From a virus: 51,362 bases of DNA. Below, in pieces: positions 17,130 to 26,185 of this stretch. The position numbers and the translations under genes were made by a program. The notes below the pieces were generated by a model. The model ran no database searches and had not been told where the DNA came from. It saw nothing but the letters and a program-made list of their open reading frames with translations. The stretch covers positions 1 to 51,362 of the IMG/VR virus record IMGVR_UViG_3300042691_042324, one strand, 5' to 3'. How positions within the stretch are numbered: position 1 is the first letter of the stretch; each line of letters opens with the position of its first letter.

Positions 17130-17597
17130 ATGAGTAATACAAACGTAAATAATCCATGGGAAAATCTAGATACCAACATTCAAGATTTTACATTTGCCGA
17201 ATGGGCGTTTTTGGAGTCTAGGTTTGGTGAATTTGGAGAGCCAGGTTTTTCCAAACAGGCAATTTCCGCAACTGCTCCACACCTTTTTGGCCACGAGGAT
17301 TCGGTCAATGCAAATATAGATTTATATCGCGGAGAAGATGGCTTACTCTTGTGTGTTTATGGTTCATATATAAAAGACGAGGTACAAAAACCGTTCATGC
17401 TTCATGTCCACCCAGATTACCAAAATATGGGAGTAGCTTCGAAAGTTTTAGATTATTCGCGAGAAGAGTTTCTGAATGAGCGCGGATATGAGTACGACTT
17501 TAACGAAGGTTTACTGGGTGTAAAAAGCACTACCGCTGGAGCAAGGTGGACTCAAAAATACATTGAACAGAACCAAATAGGGGAAAATCCACAATGA
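17130..17597 (+). CDS. GNAT-like acetyltransferase
   Basis: 155 residues. The segment LLLCVYGSYIKDEVQKPFML followed by HVHPDYQNMGVASKVLDYS matches GNAT strand 4 and motif A, where Q-x-x-G-x-A binds the acetyl-CoA pyrophosphate; ARWTQKYIEQN near the end resembles the C-terminal helix/strand. Length is typical of a single-domain GNAT. The substrate cannot be read from sequence; its position between fibre genes could mean modification of a tail or host protein. It overlaps the next gene by ATGA. Confidence 0.6.
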   Translation: MSNTNVNNPWENLDTNIQDFTFAEWAFLESRFGEFGEPGFSKQAISATAPHLFGHEDSVNANIDLYRGEDGLLLCVYGSYIKDEVQKPFMLHVHPDYQNMGVASKVLDYSREEFLNERGYEYDFNEGLLGVKSTTAGARWTQKYIEQNQIGENPQ

Positions 17598-17836
17598 CTT
17601 TGAAGACATGGAACTACGACGATGAGCTAATTGAGCTCATCTCAGAGAAATATCACATCAGTGGCAAATCTGGCGCGCAAGCAATGATTGACGCCTGGAC
17701 AGACATCAGGGATGGAAAACTCATAGAAGTCTGTATTGAACTGAATATCCCAGAACCACTCGGGTATATCCATGGGCTCAATACGTTCTCAAAAAAGCTA
17801 ATGGAAAACGATAGACTTGAAACTGTTATTGATTAG
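17594..17836 (+). CDS. Small protein of unknown function
   Basis: 80 residues, predicted mostly helical, acidic (DDELIELISEKYHISGKSGAQAMIDAW, read in parts), with no membrane segment and no motif I recognise. It is coupled by ATGA to the GNAT-like gene and GGGGAAAA lies upstream, so it is very likely expressed. Function unknown; a helper of the neighbouring acetyltransferase or fibre is possible. Confidence 0.55.
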   Translation: MTLKTWNYDDELIELISEKYHISGKSGAQAMIDAWTDIRDGKLIEVCIELNIPEPLGYIHGLNTFSKKLMENDRLETVID

Positions 17837-17856
17837 AGTATGAGATAATTGCCCGT

Positions 17857-18033
17857 ATGGCAATCAATTTTCCACCTAACCCGTCAACGGATGATGAATT
17901 TGTGGTTGCTGGTAAAGCTTGGGTTTGGAATGGTTTATTCTGGAGAAGAATTAAATATGCGATAATTGACGGTGGTTTCTCGCCAACGGAAATCGAAGAT
18001 GAGCTGTCAACTGCTGACGGAGGAAATGCTTAA
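17857..18033 (+). CDS. 58-residue fibre-type beta-hairpin protein
   Basis: Starts MAINFPPNPSTDDEF and continues VVAGKAWVWNGLFWRRI. The pattern FPPNP...G..W.WNG..W is a short domain common in phage tail fibres (compare the start of the protein at 24152 and the C-terminus of the 18033 fibre). The rest is acidic (EIEDELSTADGG). A GATAAT box seven bases before the ATG suggests an almost leaderless start. The stop overlaps the start of the next fibre gene (TAATG), and GGAGG for that gene lies in its last codons. Confidence 0.65.
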   Translation: MAINFPPNPSTDDEFVVAGKAWVWNGLFWRRIKYAIIDGGFSPTEIEDELSTADGGNA

Positions 18034-21000
18034 TGGCTTATAAGAAGATATTATTCCGTCGCGACCTTGCAGCTACCTGGACCTCCGTAAACCCAGTACT
18101 TTCTGCTGGTGAAATTGGACTTGAGTCTGATACTGGAAAAATAAAACTTGGTGACGGCTCAACTGTTTGGACATCTCTTGACTATTTCTTCGGTTCTCTA
18201 GAAGCCACGAACTATGTTCAATCACTTATTGCTGGCACTGGCTTAACGATAACAGGCAACTCTGGCACCGGCTCTACGCCAACATTGAATATTGGTCAAA
18301 ATATAGCCGTATCTTCGTCTCCGACTTTTGCTCAGGTGACAATAGATAATCTTCCTGTTAATGACAAGCACGTAGCAACAAAAGCATACGTAGACGGAAT
18401 AGCTGCATCAATCAACTGGCATGAGTTTATTTATCTTGCTACAGCAGCTGCTTTGCCTAATACGCCGACTTACGACAACAGCGGAGACGGCATTGGCGCA
18501 ACTCTGACCGCAGGGGCTAATGCAAGACTCGTTGTAGACGGAACAAATGCTTCAACAGGAAATAGAATCCTTGTCAAAAACCAAACAACTACAGCTCACA
18601 ACGGCGTCTATGTAGTGACAAATCAGGGAAGCGTTTCTGTGCCGTGGGTTCTTACTCGAGCAGATGACTTTGATGGAAGAACTTTATATGCAACACCACA
18701 TGCGGGCGATGCAATGTATGTCTCTCAAGGCTCAACGAATTCAAACCAGGGTTTCCTTGTGTTTACCTCTGGAACTGGAACAGATGGTGGCCACATAATC
18801 GGCACAGACGCCATAGGATTTACTCAGTTTTCTGGTACTGCACCAATTCTAGCTGGTACTGGTATTACAAAAAATGGAAATCAACTTTCAATCGGACAAG
18901 ATGTCGCCGCAACGGCAAGCGTGTCGTTTGCAGGTATAACAACTGCATATTTGAACGGTGTTGCTGAAGAAGCAAATCGACTAAACAATCCAGTTCTTAT
19001 TGGTGGTCAAAGTTTTGATGGGTCACAATCAATAAGTCTTGGAACATCGGACATAACTGGTTTAACAGCAACAGCAACAGACCTTAATAAGCTTTTTGAA
19101 CTAGGCACAACAAAAGCTCAACTTGAGTATTTGAACAGTGCAAGCGCAAACATTCAAACACAAATCAACAACAGAGCACTGCTTCTTAACCCAACATTTT
19201 TTGAAGATATAACAGCAAACAATAATATATATGCCTCCGAATTTCATGGAAATCTAATTGGTACACATACTGGCAATGTTGTTGGTGATTTAACTGGAAC
19301 GGTTTTTGGCGCGTTTGACGGAAGTGCTAGTGGTGGATTCTATGGAACCTTAACCGGAGATGTCATTGGAACACTGGCTGGACAAACCACTGGCTTGCAT
19401 GTTGGAAACGTAACTGGAAACTTAACCGGAAATGTCATTGGGAATGTTAGCGGTAGCGTTAGCGGAGATGTTGTTGGAAACGTAACTGGAAACGTACTTG
19501 GAAACGTAACAGGAAATCTTCTTGGAAATGTAACTGGCTCTGTAGACGGAAGCATTTCTGGCAATGCTGCAACTGTTTCGTCAATATCAAATCACGGACT
19601 AGATGCATTATCTGACGTCTCTGCCTCATCGCCGACTGCAAATCAATTCCTTAAATGGAATGGGACAGCTTGGGTTCCAGATTTGGTTGACTTGAACACC
19701 GATACAAGTGGAAACTATGTTGCATCTGTTATAGCTGGAACTGGAGTTTCGTTAACAAATGGCGTTGCTCAAGAGGCTGGTACTCCAACAATAAGCATCG
19801 GACAGCCTATTGGCTCTAGTGATTCGCCACAGTTTGCTGGACTTGTTATAGGAAACACAAATTTAACAGTAAATGGTAACTTGTCATATAACGCTGGGAC
19901 AAATCTTGTTACTGTAAACACACTCACCGAACATGGATTGTATGTTGGCGCGAGAGTAACTATCTCAGGCGCCACGCAAGAAGGATATAACGGAGATTTT
20001 GTTGTTTCTCAAGTTACATCAACAACACAATTTAGGTACACCCCAACATTAACTCCTTCATCTTCAATTTCATCTGGAAGTCCTGAAGCAAAATTTGGTG
20101 GCGGTCTTATATTTGAAGGCTCAAGTCCTGACGAATATGAAACATATGTAACATTTGCAAATCCAACAGCAGACAGATATATATCGTTCCCAGATGCAAC
20201 AACAATACTTGTCGGCAAAGACACAACAGATACTCTTACAAATAAGACATTAACTAATCCAGTAATTACTGGTGTATCACCGATACTTACGCTTTCTGGA
20301 GATGTGTCTGGCTCAGTTGCATTCACAGACCTTGGTAACGCAACCATGTCAACAGCGATTCAACCGAACTCTGTTGTCATGGGCACTGATACAACTGGTA
20401 GTTATGTTGCAAACCTCGTAGCTGGTACTGGGGTGACGATTACGGACAACGCTGGGGAATCTGCAACACCAAGAATTGCTATAGGCCAAGATGTTGGGAC
20501 TAGCGCATGTGTTCAATTTGAGACGTTGGTCGTTACAAACCTTTTTGCTACAAACCAACAATCAACAAACCAAGCAGAACTCAATGTTTCTGACAGTAAA
20601 ATTGTTCTTAATGCTGGAACTTCTGGCGCACCAACTCTGAATGGTTCTATCGTAATTGATAGAGGCTCAAGCTCAAGCGTTGAAATTAGATGGAACGAGA
20701 TACAAGACAGGTGGGAAGCAACAAGAGACGGCAGCAATTATAAAATAATTGACGCTGGTGCCAAGATGACCCTAGGCACTACCCCTCCAGGGTCGCCTGA
20801 CGAAGGAGACTTCTGGTTTGAAACCGACTCGGCCATAACCTTCGTTTACTACGACGGGTATTGGATTGAAATTGGCGCATCTGGTATCGGTGCGGTTATT
20901 GGTTCTTCTGCTCCAGAAAACCCAGCAAATGGCCAATTCTGGTTCAGAAACACAACAAGTGAAGTCTTCGTTTATTACGACGGAGAATGGGTTCTCGTTT

Positions 21001-21056
21001 CTCGTTCAACTAGCACCGACGATGTCGGAATAGCCTCTATTATGGGAGCGTTCTAA
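18033..21056 (+). CDS. Long tail fibre with Mtd-N-like head and GN repeats
   Basis: 1007 residues. Residues 1-50 (ILFRRDLAATWTSVNPVLS, GEIGLESDTGKIKLGDGST) match the N-terminal domain of major tropism determinant-type fibres. KHVATKAYVDG leads a module with VKNQTTTAHNGVYVVTN and VLTRADDFDG (about 110-250) often seen in fibres. Residues about 401-512 are a GN(V/L)(T/S)GN repeat. About 830-905 repeats the NLFATNQ...IVLNAGTSGAPTLNG module of the 12505 fibre, and the last 100 residues hold two copies of a PP/AP-GSPDEGDFWF...VYYDGYW motif. Start chosen at ATG with GGAGG nine to ten bases upstream. Likely a receptor-binding fibre; no reverse transcriptase or variable repeat was seen nearby. Confidence 0.82.
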   Translation: MAYKKILFRRDLAATWTSVNPVLSAGEIGLESDTGKIKLGDGSTVWTSLDYFFGSLEATNYVQSLIAGTGLTITGNSGTGSTPTLNIGQNIAVSSSPTFAQVTIDNLPVNDKHVATKAYVDGIAASINWHEFIYLATAAALPNTPTYDNSGDGIGATLTAGANARLVVDGTNASTGNRILVKNQTTTAHNGVYVVTNQGSVSVPWVLTRADDFDGRTLYATPHAGDAMYVSQGSTNSNQGFLVFTSGTGTDGGHIIGTDAIGFTQFSGTAPILAGTGITKNGNQLSIGQDVAATASVSFAGITTAYLNGVAEEANRLNNPVLIGGQSFDGSQSISLGTSDITGLTATATDLNKLFELGTTKAQLEYLNSASANIQTQINNRALLLNPTFFEDITANNNIYASEFHGNLIGTHTGNVVGDLTGTVFGAFDGSASGGFYGTLTGDVIGTLAGQTTGLHVGNVTGNLTGNVIGNVSGSVSGDVVGNVTGNVLGNVTGNLLGNVTGSVDGSISGNAATVSSISNHGLDALSDVSASSPTANQFLKWNGTAWVPDLVDLNTDTSGNYVASVIAGTGVSLTNGVAQEAGTPTISIGQPIGSSDSPQFAGLVIGNTNLTVNGNLSYNAGTNLVTVNTLTEHGLYVGARVTISGATQEGYNGDFVVSQVTSTTQFRYTPTLTPSSSISSGSPEAKFGGGLIFEGSSPDEYETYVTFANPTADRYISFPDATTILVGKDTTDTLTNKTLTNPVITGVSPILTLSGDVSGSVAFTDLGNATMSTAIQPNSVVMGTDTTGSYVANLVAGTGVTITDNAGESATPRIAIGQDVGTSACVQFETLVVTNLFATNQQSTNQAELNVSDSKIVLNAGTSGAPTLNGSIVIDRGSSSSVEIRWNEIQDRWEATRDGSNYKIIDAGAKMTLGTTPPGSPDEGDFWFETDSAITFVYYDGYWIEIGASGIGAVIGSSAPENPANGQFWFRNTTSEVFVYYDGEWVLVSRSTSTDDVGIASIMGAF
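19237..19566 (+). repeat. Gly-Asn tetra/hexapeptide repeat in the fibre gene
   Basis: Recurring GGAAAYGTAACTGGAAAC-like units of 12-18 bases encode G-N-V-T-G-N-L/V-(T/L/I)-G-N. Such tracts in phage fibres usually form a triple beta-helix stalk. They are also hot spots for slippage and recombination. Confidence 0.7.
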
Positions 21057-21072
21057 ATGACTGGAGTAATTA

Positions 21073-21384
21073 ATGGCTAATACAGCTGAAATTCTTTTTA
21101 GAGGTGCAGCAACTGTATACACCACCCCTGCAACGACCCTTTACACCGTCCCTTCGTTGACTAGGACAGTGGTAACAAACATTGTCGTAGCAAACAATGC
21201 CGTAGCTGGAGGGACATACACAATCAGCCTCGACGGTATTCCGCTTGTTCCGTCGCTGGAAATACCAGGGAACTCTGTCATATCCCTTGACCTAAAGCAA
21301 GTTCTTGAGGCAGGAGACACAATAACTGGAAATGCAAACTCTACTGACATTAAATTCCACATCAGCGGGATGGAGATAGCGTAA
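21073..21384 (+). CDS. Small phage structural protein
   Basis: 103 residues, beta-rich: ILFRGAATVYTTPATTLYTVPS, VVTNIVVANNAVAGGTYTIS, IPGNSVISLDLKQVLEAGDTI (read in parts). This follows the pattern of a small tail or fibre-associated protein in many tailed phages, probably one jelly-roll domain. GGAG lies upstream of the ATG. The stop overlaps the next ATG by one base (TAATG), so the two are co-translated. Confidence 0.65.
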   Translation: MANTAEILFRGAATVYTTPATTLYTVPSLTRTVVTNIVVANNAVAGGTYTISLDGIPLVPSLEIPGNSVISLDLKQVLEAGDTITGNANSTDIKFHISGMEIA

Positions 21385-24149
21385 TGGGTCTTAATCAAAT
21401 ACCACCTGGCTTAACGCCGATTACCCCAGAAGAAGTACTGTTTGACCCAGTACAGAAGTTGCGCGTATCGCAGCCGCAGTCGTTGATTGACACCGACTTT
21501 GAATATGGTACCCAAATTTCAAAATGGGAAAATCTCACTACAGTCGGAGCGCGCCCGTTTATTTATGACTCGGCAAGTCCTGTAACAACAATTACTGGGA
21601 TTACGATGAACACATCATCAAGAACAGTTACTGTTGCACTGACTGACACAACTGGGCTTGCTGTTGGAACACCGATTACCGTCAGAGACACGCAACTATC
21701 GATTGCTAACGGTGCATACCTTATCGAGTCGGTAACCACCAATACATCATTTACGTACACAGGAAAAGCTGTTAATACCGGAGCACTGACATCAATTTTT
21801 GATGCAAACAAAACTGCGATTTTTACTGGCGTTATTTTTACAAACGCAAAAATTGGTGGAGCTCCAACGGTTTCGTATTCTGGTACGGCTATTACGGTGA
21901 CAACAACAATCCCGCATGGTCTTTCAATAGGTAATGAAGTTGCTGTAACGGGAATTACAACATCTGGCTCAAACCCTCCAAACGGTGCGAACTTTGTTTC
22001 AAGAATAATAAGCTCAACACAGTTTGTTTATCATGCACCAGTTGCTCCAACGGGAACGCTGACTGCATCATCTGCTTCTGTTTATGTTGCTCCATCTGGA
22101 AACTTCCTTCATAGACCATTTGACGGTGGCGTTATTTTCTCTAACAACGGAACGTCAAATTATGAGCTAGCCACACGTCAAACTCGTCGTTACTTCCGTT
22201 ACCAATCAGGAAAAGGAATCCAGATGTCCTCTGGAACACTCTTAAAGCCTGACCTTCAATTGGACCAACTTAATTACAGTTCATCAACAAACCTTGTTAC
22301 TGTTCAAACAAAAGAAAAACACAACCTATACCCAGGCTCTACAATCACGATATTTGGAGCCAATGAGGCAATCTTTAACGGAACTACAACTGTTTATACG
22401 ATTACTGGGTACAACACGTTTACTTATCAGCCGGCAACATCAAGTGGTTCAAACATTCTTGCTTCTGGTCCTTATTACATCACTGTTTCGGGATGGTATG
22501 GAAACGTAAACAGAATTGGTTTATTTGACGACCAAAACGGAGTCTTCTTTGAATTTGATGGGCAGACATTGTGGGCCGTAAAACGTTCATCAACGTTTCA
22601 GATTTCTGGAAAGTCTTCGTTCACAAACGGCTCATGCACTGTGACTCAAACAAGTACTGCTTTCCCAACAAGGTATGCAGGACAGCTTGAAATCGGAGAT
22701 TACATTGTTGCTCGAGGTCAGTCCTACAGAGTAACTGATATCGCGAGTAATACATCATTGACAATTAGTCCAGCTTGGCGTGGTGCATCTTCAACAATGG
22801 TTTCTGTTTCTAAAACCGTGGATGCAAAATACCCACAATCAGAATGGAATCTGGACAAGTTTGACGGAACGGGTTCATCTGGTTACAACGTTGACCTTTC
22901 AAGAATGCAGATGTTCTACATTGACTATTCTTGGTATGGCGCTGGATTCATTCGCTGGGGCATGCGAGCAAAAGACGGAAAAGTAACCTATGCCCATAAA
23001 ATAATCAACAACAACACAAACGCTGAAGCGTACATGCGCTCTGGAAACCTTCCAGCAAGATACGAAAGCCTCAGTCAGCCGCCTCATACTCAGCTAACTG
23101 GAACATTGTCCGATTCGGAAACAACCACAATGAATGTTGGTGATACGACTGGATTTCCAAGTGCTGGCACATTGTGCGTGTTCAATACAAATACTGGTTA
23201 TGAATACATTAACTATACTGGTAAAACAGCAACAACATTCACTGGCCTCACAAGGCAGCAAACAGGAAACGCTTCGCTTTCTATAACAATTGCCGCTGGG
23301 GCAAACGATGGAACTGTTGCATCAAACTCTGGATTACAGGTTGGTCAGAGAGTTACTGGAACAGACGTTCCAGACGGTACATTTATTCAGCAAATTTCCG
23401 GAAACAACATCAAGTTAAGTGCTGCTGTAACTGGCGCAAACCCGACAGTAAGCGCTATCCCAATGGGAACGAATGCGGCACTTGCTTTCACTTACTCAGC
23501 ATCAAATCCTGTTGGCGTTGAGTTGGCATTCCCAACTTACGCGCCATCCATATCTCACTGGGGAACATCGGCGATTATGGATGGAAGATTTGATGACGAT
23601 AAATCGCTCGTGTTTACATACGGTCAGACAACTGGTATAGCCATCGCATCTGGCGCATCAAAAGCACTGCTTGCAATTCGAGTATCTCCGTCTGCTGACA
23701 ACGGAACATCAGCTGGTTTTGGTGAGCGTGAGTTGGTGAACAGAATGCAACTTGTTCTTCGCAACTTGGACGTTACAACAACATCAAGCACGTCAAACCT
23801 CTTAATCACGGCGATTCTCAATGGAGTTCCGACCGTTTCAAGAACATGGTCAAAACCGACCACCGTTACTTCAAGCTTGGCTCAAATTGCAGATTATTCT
23901 GCAGTTGATGCTCAAGTGAACGGTGGTGAAGTTACTGGCGGTTTCTTCACTGGTGGTATTGGTGGCGTTCAGATTGACCTTGGTGACGTTCGTGACCTTG
24001 GTAACTCTGTTCTTGGCGGCGGTACGACACTAACAACAACAGGTATATATCCAGACGGTCCTGACACATTGCATATTGTTGCTAGAAACATCGGTGCTGC
24101 ATCAGCAACAGTATTTGCTCGTATCTCTTGGACGGAAGCACAGGCCTAA
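21384..24149 (+). CDS. Large virion structural protein (baseplate/fibre type)
   Basis: 921 residues. The N-terminus (VQKLRVSQPQSLIDTDFEYG, TQISKWENL) and middle (GVFFEFDGQTLWAVKRSS, LDKFDGTGSSG and FIRWGMRAKDGKV) resemble a large structural protein found in T4-like phages of aquatic bacteria. Several short beta modules of the type TVALTDTTGLAVGTPITV and VTTTIPHGLSIGNEV (about 70-230, 290-370, 560-680) repeat the theme 'transition, value, interval' typical of these proteins. No enzymatic motif. It could anchor fibres to the baseplate. Overlaps the preceding gene's stop by one base; the next start follows two bases after its stop. Confidence 0.7.
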   Translation: MGLNQIPPGLTPITPEEVLFDPVQKLRVSQPQSLIDTDFEYGTQISKWENLTTVGARPFIYDSASPVTTITGITMNTSSRTVTVALTDTTGLAVGTPITVRDTQLSIANGAYLIESVTTNTSFTYTGKAVNTGALTSIFDANKTAIFTGVIFTNAKIGGAPTVSYSGTAITVTTTIPHGLSIGNEVAVTGITTSGSNPPNGANFVSRIISSTQFVYHAPVAPTGTLTASSASVYVAPSGNFLHRPFDGGVIFSNNGTSNYELATRQTRRYFRYQSGKGIQMSSGTLLKPDLQLDQLNYSSSTNLVTVQTKEKHNLYPGSTITIFGANEAIFNGTTTVYTITGYNTFTYQPATSSGSNILASGPYYITVSGWYGNVNRIGLFDDQNGVFFEFDGQTLWAVKRSSTFQISGKSSFTNGSCTVTQTSTAFPTRYAGQLEIGDYIVARGQSYRVTDIASNTSLTISPAWRGASSTMVSVSKTVDAKYPQSEWNLDKFDGTGSSGYNVDLSRMQMFYIDYSWYGAGFIRWGMRAKDGKVTYAHKIINNNTNAEAYMRSGNLPARYESLSQPPHTQLTGTLSDSETTTMNVGDTTGFPSAGTLCVFNTNTGYEYINYTGKTATTFTGLTRQQTGNASLSITIAAGANDGTVASNSGLQVGQRVTGTDVPDGTFIQQISGNNIKLSAAVTGANPTVSAIPMGTNAALAFTYSASNPVGVELAFPTYAPSISHWGTSAIMDGRFDDDKSLVFTYGQTTGIAIASGASKALLAIRVSPSADNGTSAGFGERELVNRMQLVLRNLDVTTTSSTSNLLITAILNGVPTVSRTWSKPTTVTSSLAQIADYSAVDAQVNGGEVTGGFFTGGIGGVQIDLGDVRDLGNSVLGGGTTLTTTGIYPDGPDTLHIVARNIGAASATVFARISWTEAQA

Positions 24150-24151
24150 AC

Positions 24152-24928
24152 ATGCCAGCAATTGACTTTCCATCAGGGGCACAGTCAGGTGACCTTCACG
24201 TAAGTGCTGGTAAAACTTGGACCTTTAACGGTTCTGGCTGGGTATTGGTGACTATTCCTTCAGCAATGTTTACATCTGGAGCTGTTGCTGGTTCATCGCT
24301 TACAGAAGATTCCGTTCCTTTGAACAGACTCGTGGATAGCGATGCTGGAAAGATTGTTATGTACAACTCTTCTGGCATTGCCACTGCTACAGCAATATCT
24401 GGCGACGTAACAATGTCCAGCTCTGGTGCAATCACTATTGACAATGATGTTATTAGTAATACACATATAGCAAACGGTGCAGAAATTGACCCAGAGAAGA
24501 TTGCTGGAACAGCGGTTGTTTTGACGGACCAAGCAGTCATTACCTCATACATGATTGAAGATGGAACAATAGTTGATGGAGATATAGCCCTAGATGCCGG
24601 CATAGGCCGTAATAAGTTGGCCGAACCGTTGACAAACGCCCAAGCTGCCAACTACACATTAGTCCTTTCAGATAGAAACAAGATTGTTGAAATGGGTGTT
24701 GGAAGCGCAAATACGTTAACTGTCCCACCAGATTCGTCAGTTACGTTCCCAACGGGAACCCACATCACAATTATTCAGACTGGTTCTGGACAGTGCACCG
24801 TTACACAGGGTTCTGGTGTGACAATCAATGCAACTCCTGGACGTAAGCTTCGCGCACAGTGGTCGGGTGCTACGCTAATAAAAAGAGCAGCAGACACATG
24901 GGTTCTTATTGGAGACCTTTCGGCGTAA
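24152..24928 (+). CDS. Tail fibre with cap-like C-terminal domain
   Basis: 258 residues starting MPAIDFPSGAQSGD. Residues 10-35 have the G..W.FNG.GW motif seen in the 17857 protein. The middle has ISNTHIANGAEIDPEKIAG and MIEDGTIVDGDI repeats (aspartate/isoleucine-rich beta-helix), shared with 48157-49176 (VTSAKIANGTIVNEDI). The last 90 residues (NYTLVLSDRNKIVEMGVG to WVLIGDLSA) are the cap-like domain also found in the 12505 and 48157 fibres. The ATG was preferred to a TTG 24 bases earlier that would overlap the preceding gene. Followed three bases later by an Fn3 gene. Confidence 0.75.
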   Translation: MPAIDFPSGAQSGDLHVSAGKTWTFNGSGWVLVTIPSAMFTSGAVAGSSLTEDSVPLNRLVDSDAGKIVMYNSSGIATATAISGDVTMSSSGAITIDNDVISNTHIANGAEIDPEKIAGTAVVLTDQAVITSYMIEDGTIVDGDIALDAGIGRNKLAEPLTNAQAANYTLVLSDRNKIVEMGVGSANTLTVPPDSSVTFPTGTHITIIQTGSGQCTVTQGSGVTINATPGRKLRAQWSGATLIKRAADTWVLIGDLSA

Positions 24929-24931
24929 ATC

Positions 24932-26176
24932 ATGGAAGCATTAAAAGATAGTGGTGGCAAAAAGCCGACGACGCCAACAAATGTCGTTGCCACAAATACG
25001 GGCGTGGGGACCGTAGCTTCAATATCTTTTACTCCCTCTGAATACATAGGAAAAGACACGATAACTTACACCGCCACGTCAAGTCCTGGAAGTGTTAGTG
25101 CATCGGCCTCAAGCTCACCAATAACTGTAACTGGTTTGACTGCTGGAACTAGTTATACTTTTACGCTGGTAGCCACAACAAACTATGGAGTGCCTTCGGA
25201 TTCCGTCACAACAGGTTCTGTGGCAATCGGCCAGAATCCAGGTGCACCCACAATTGGAACTGCTTCAATTGTTGCAAACGTTGATAGAGCGATTGATGTT
25301 ACATACACGGCTGGGGCTTCTGGCACAGGCGTAACAACATTTACTGCAACTTCAAACCCTGGTGGCATAACAGCAACTGGTTCAAGCCCAATTCGTGTTA
25401 CCGGTCTAACCGCTGGAACTTCGTATACATTCACCGTTACCGCATCAAACCTGTTTGGTTCAGCAACTTCCAGTGCATCAAACTCTGTGACAGCAGGAAA
25501 TGCGCCAACAGCCCCAACAATTGGTACGGCTGCAATTGTGCAGAACGTCGATAGGGCAATTGATATTCCATTTACCCCAGGTTCTGCTGGTACTGGTTCG
25601 CCAACATACACGGCTACGTCAAGTCCTGGTTCATTAACGTTTACAGGGACGAGCCCAATTAGGGCTACGGGATTGACTGCTGGTCAGGCTTATACATTTA
25701 CCGTTAGCGCATCTACCGTGTACGGTTCAGCTGTATCTTCTGCTTCAAACTCCGTCACAGCTGGCAATAGGCCTGGAGCGCCAACGATTGGAACAGCAAC
25801 AGCAGGAAATGCTCAAGCTTCAGTTACGTATACCGCAGGAGCAGCTGGAACTGGTTCTACAACATTCACTGCAGTTTCATCACCTGGAGGCATTCAGGCT
25901 TCTGGAACTTCACCAATTACAATTACTGGATTAACAAACGGAACCGCCTACACATTTACTGTTACAGCATCTAACTCATACGGCTCGCAGACTTCTGGAG
26001 CATCCAACTCGGTAACACCTGTTGCCCCTCCATACTTTCCGCCATACTTTCCACCGTTTTTCCCGCCGTTCTTCCCTCCATTTTTTCCACCGTTCTTTCC
26101 TCCGTTTTTCCCACCATTCTTCCCTCCTTTCTTTCCACCGTTCTTCCCTCCAGGATTTGGACCAGGATTTAAGTGA
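24932..26176 (+). CDS. Four-Fn3 tail protein ending in a Phe-Pro-Pro repeat
   Basis: 414 residues. Four Fn3 domains (about 9-92, 98-180, 186-265, 285-360), each ending GLTAGTSYTFT/GLTNGTAYTFT-V-AS. From residue 366 the protein becomes PPYFPPYFPPFF continuing in FFPP units about ten times, ending GFGPGFK. No signal peptide. Fn3 arrays in phage tails bind or span surface polysaccharide. The FFPP tail is strikingly hydrophobic and proline-rich; proline hydroxylation or ring stacking are possible. It lies three bases after a fibre gene and nine before a prolyl-hydroxylase-like gene, so the oxygenase may modify this tail (inference). Confidence 0.75.
   Translation: MEALKDSGGKKPTTPTNVVATNTGVGTVASISFTPSEYIGKDTITYTATSSPGSVSASASSSPITVTGLTAGTSYTFTLVATTNYGVPSDSVTTGSVAIGQNPGAPTIGTASIVANVDRAIDVTYTAGASGTGVTTFTATSNPGGITATGSSPIRVTGLTAGTSYTFTVTASNLFGSATSSASNSVTAGNAPTAPTIGTAAIVQNVDRAIDIPFTPGSAGTGSPTYTATSSPGSLTFTGTSPIRATGLTAGQAYTFTVSASTVYGSAVSSASNSVTAGNRPGAPTIGTATAGNAQASVTYTAGAAGTGSTTFTAVSSPGGIQASGTSPITITGLTNGTAYTFTVTASNSYGSQTSGASNSVTPVAPPYFPPYFPPFFPPFFPPFFPPFFPPFFPPFFPPFFPPFFPPGFGPGFK
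26029..26163 (+). repeat. FFPP-encoding 12-base repeat
   Basis: Tandem units like CCACCGTTCTTTCC or CCTCCGTTTTTCC, about ten times, encode Phe-Phe/Tyr-Pro-Pro. Third positions vary between units, so the protein pattern is kept by selection or by older duplication. Confidence 0.75.
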
Positions 26177-26185
26177 GGTTTCCGG

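Noticed and set aside
19237-19566. CRISPR-like short repeats
   Set aside because: The units are in-frame coding repeats (Gly-Asn) without unique spacers. The same applies to the 47357 and 26029 repeats.
18033-21056. Diversity-generating retroelement, because of the Mtd-type fibre N-terminus
   Set aside because: No reverse transcriptase, no C-type lectin variable end and no template/variable repeat pair were seen in the window.
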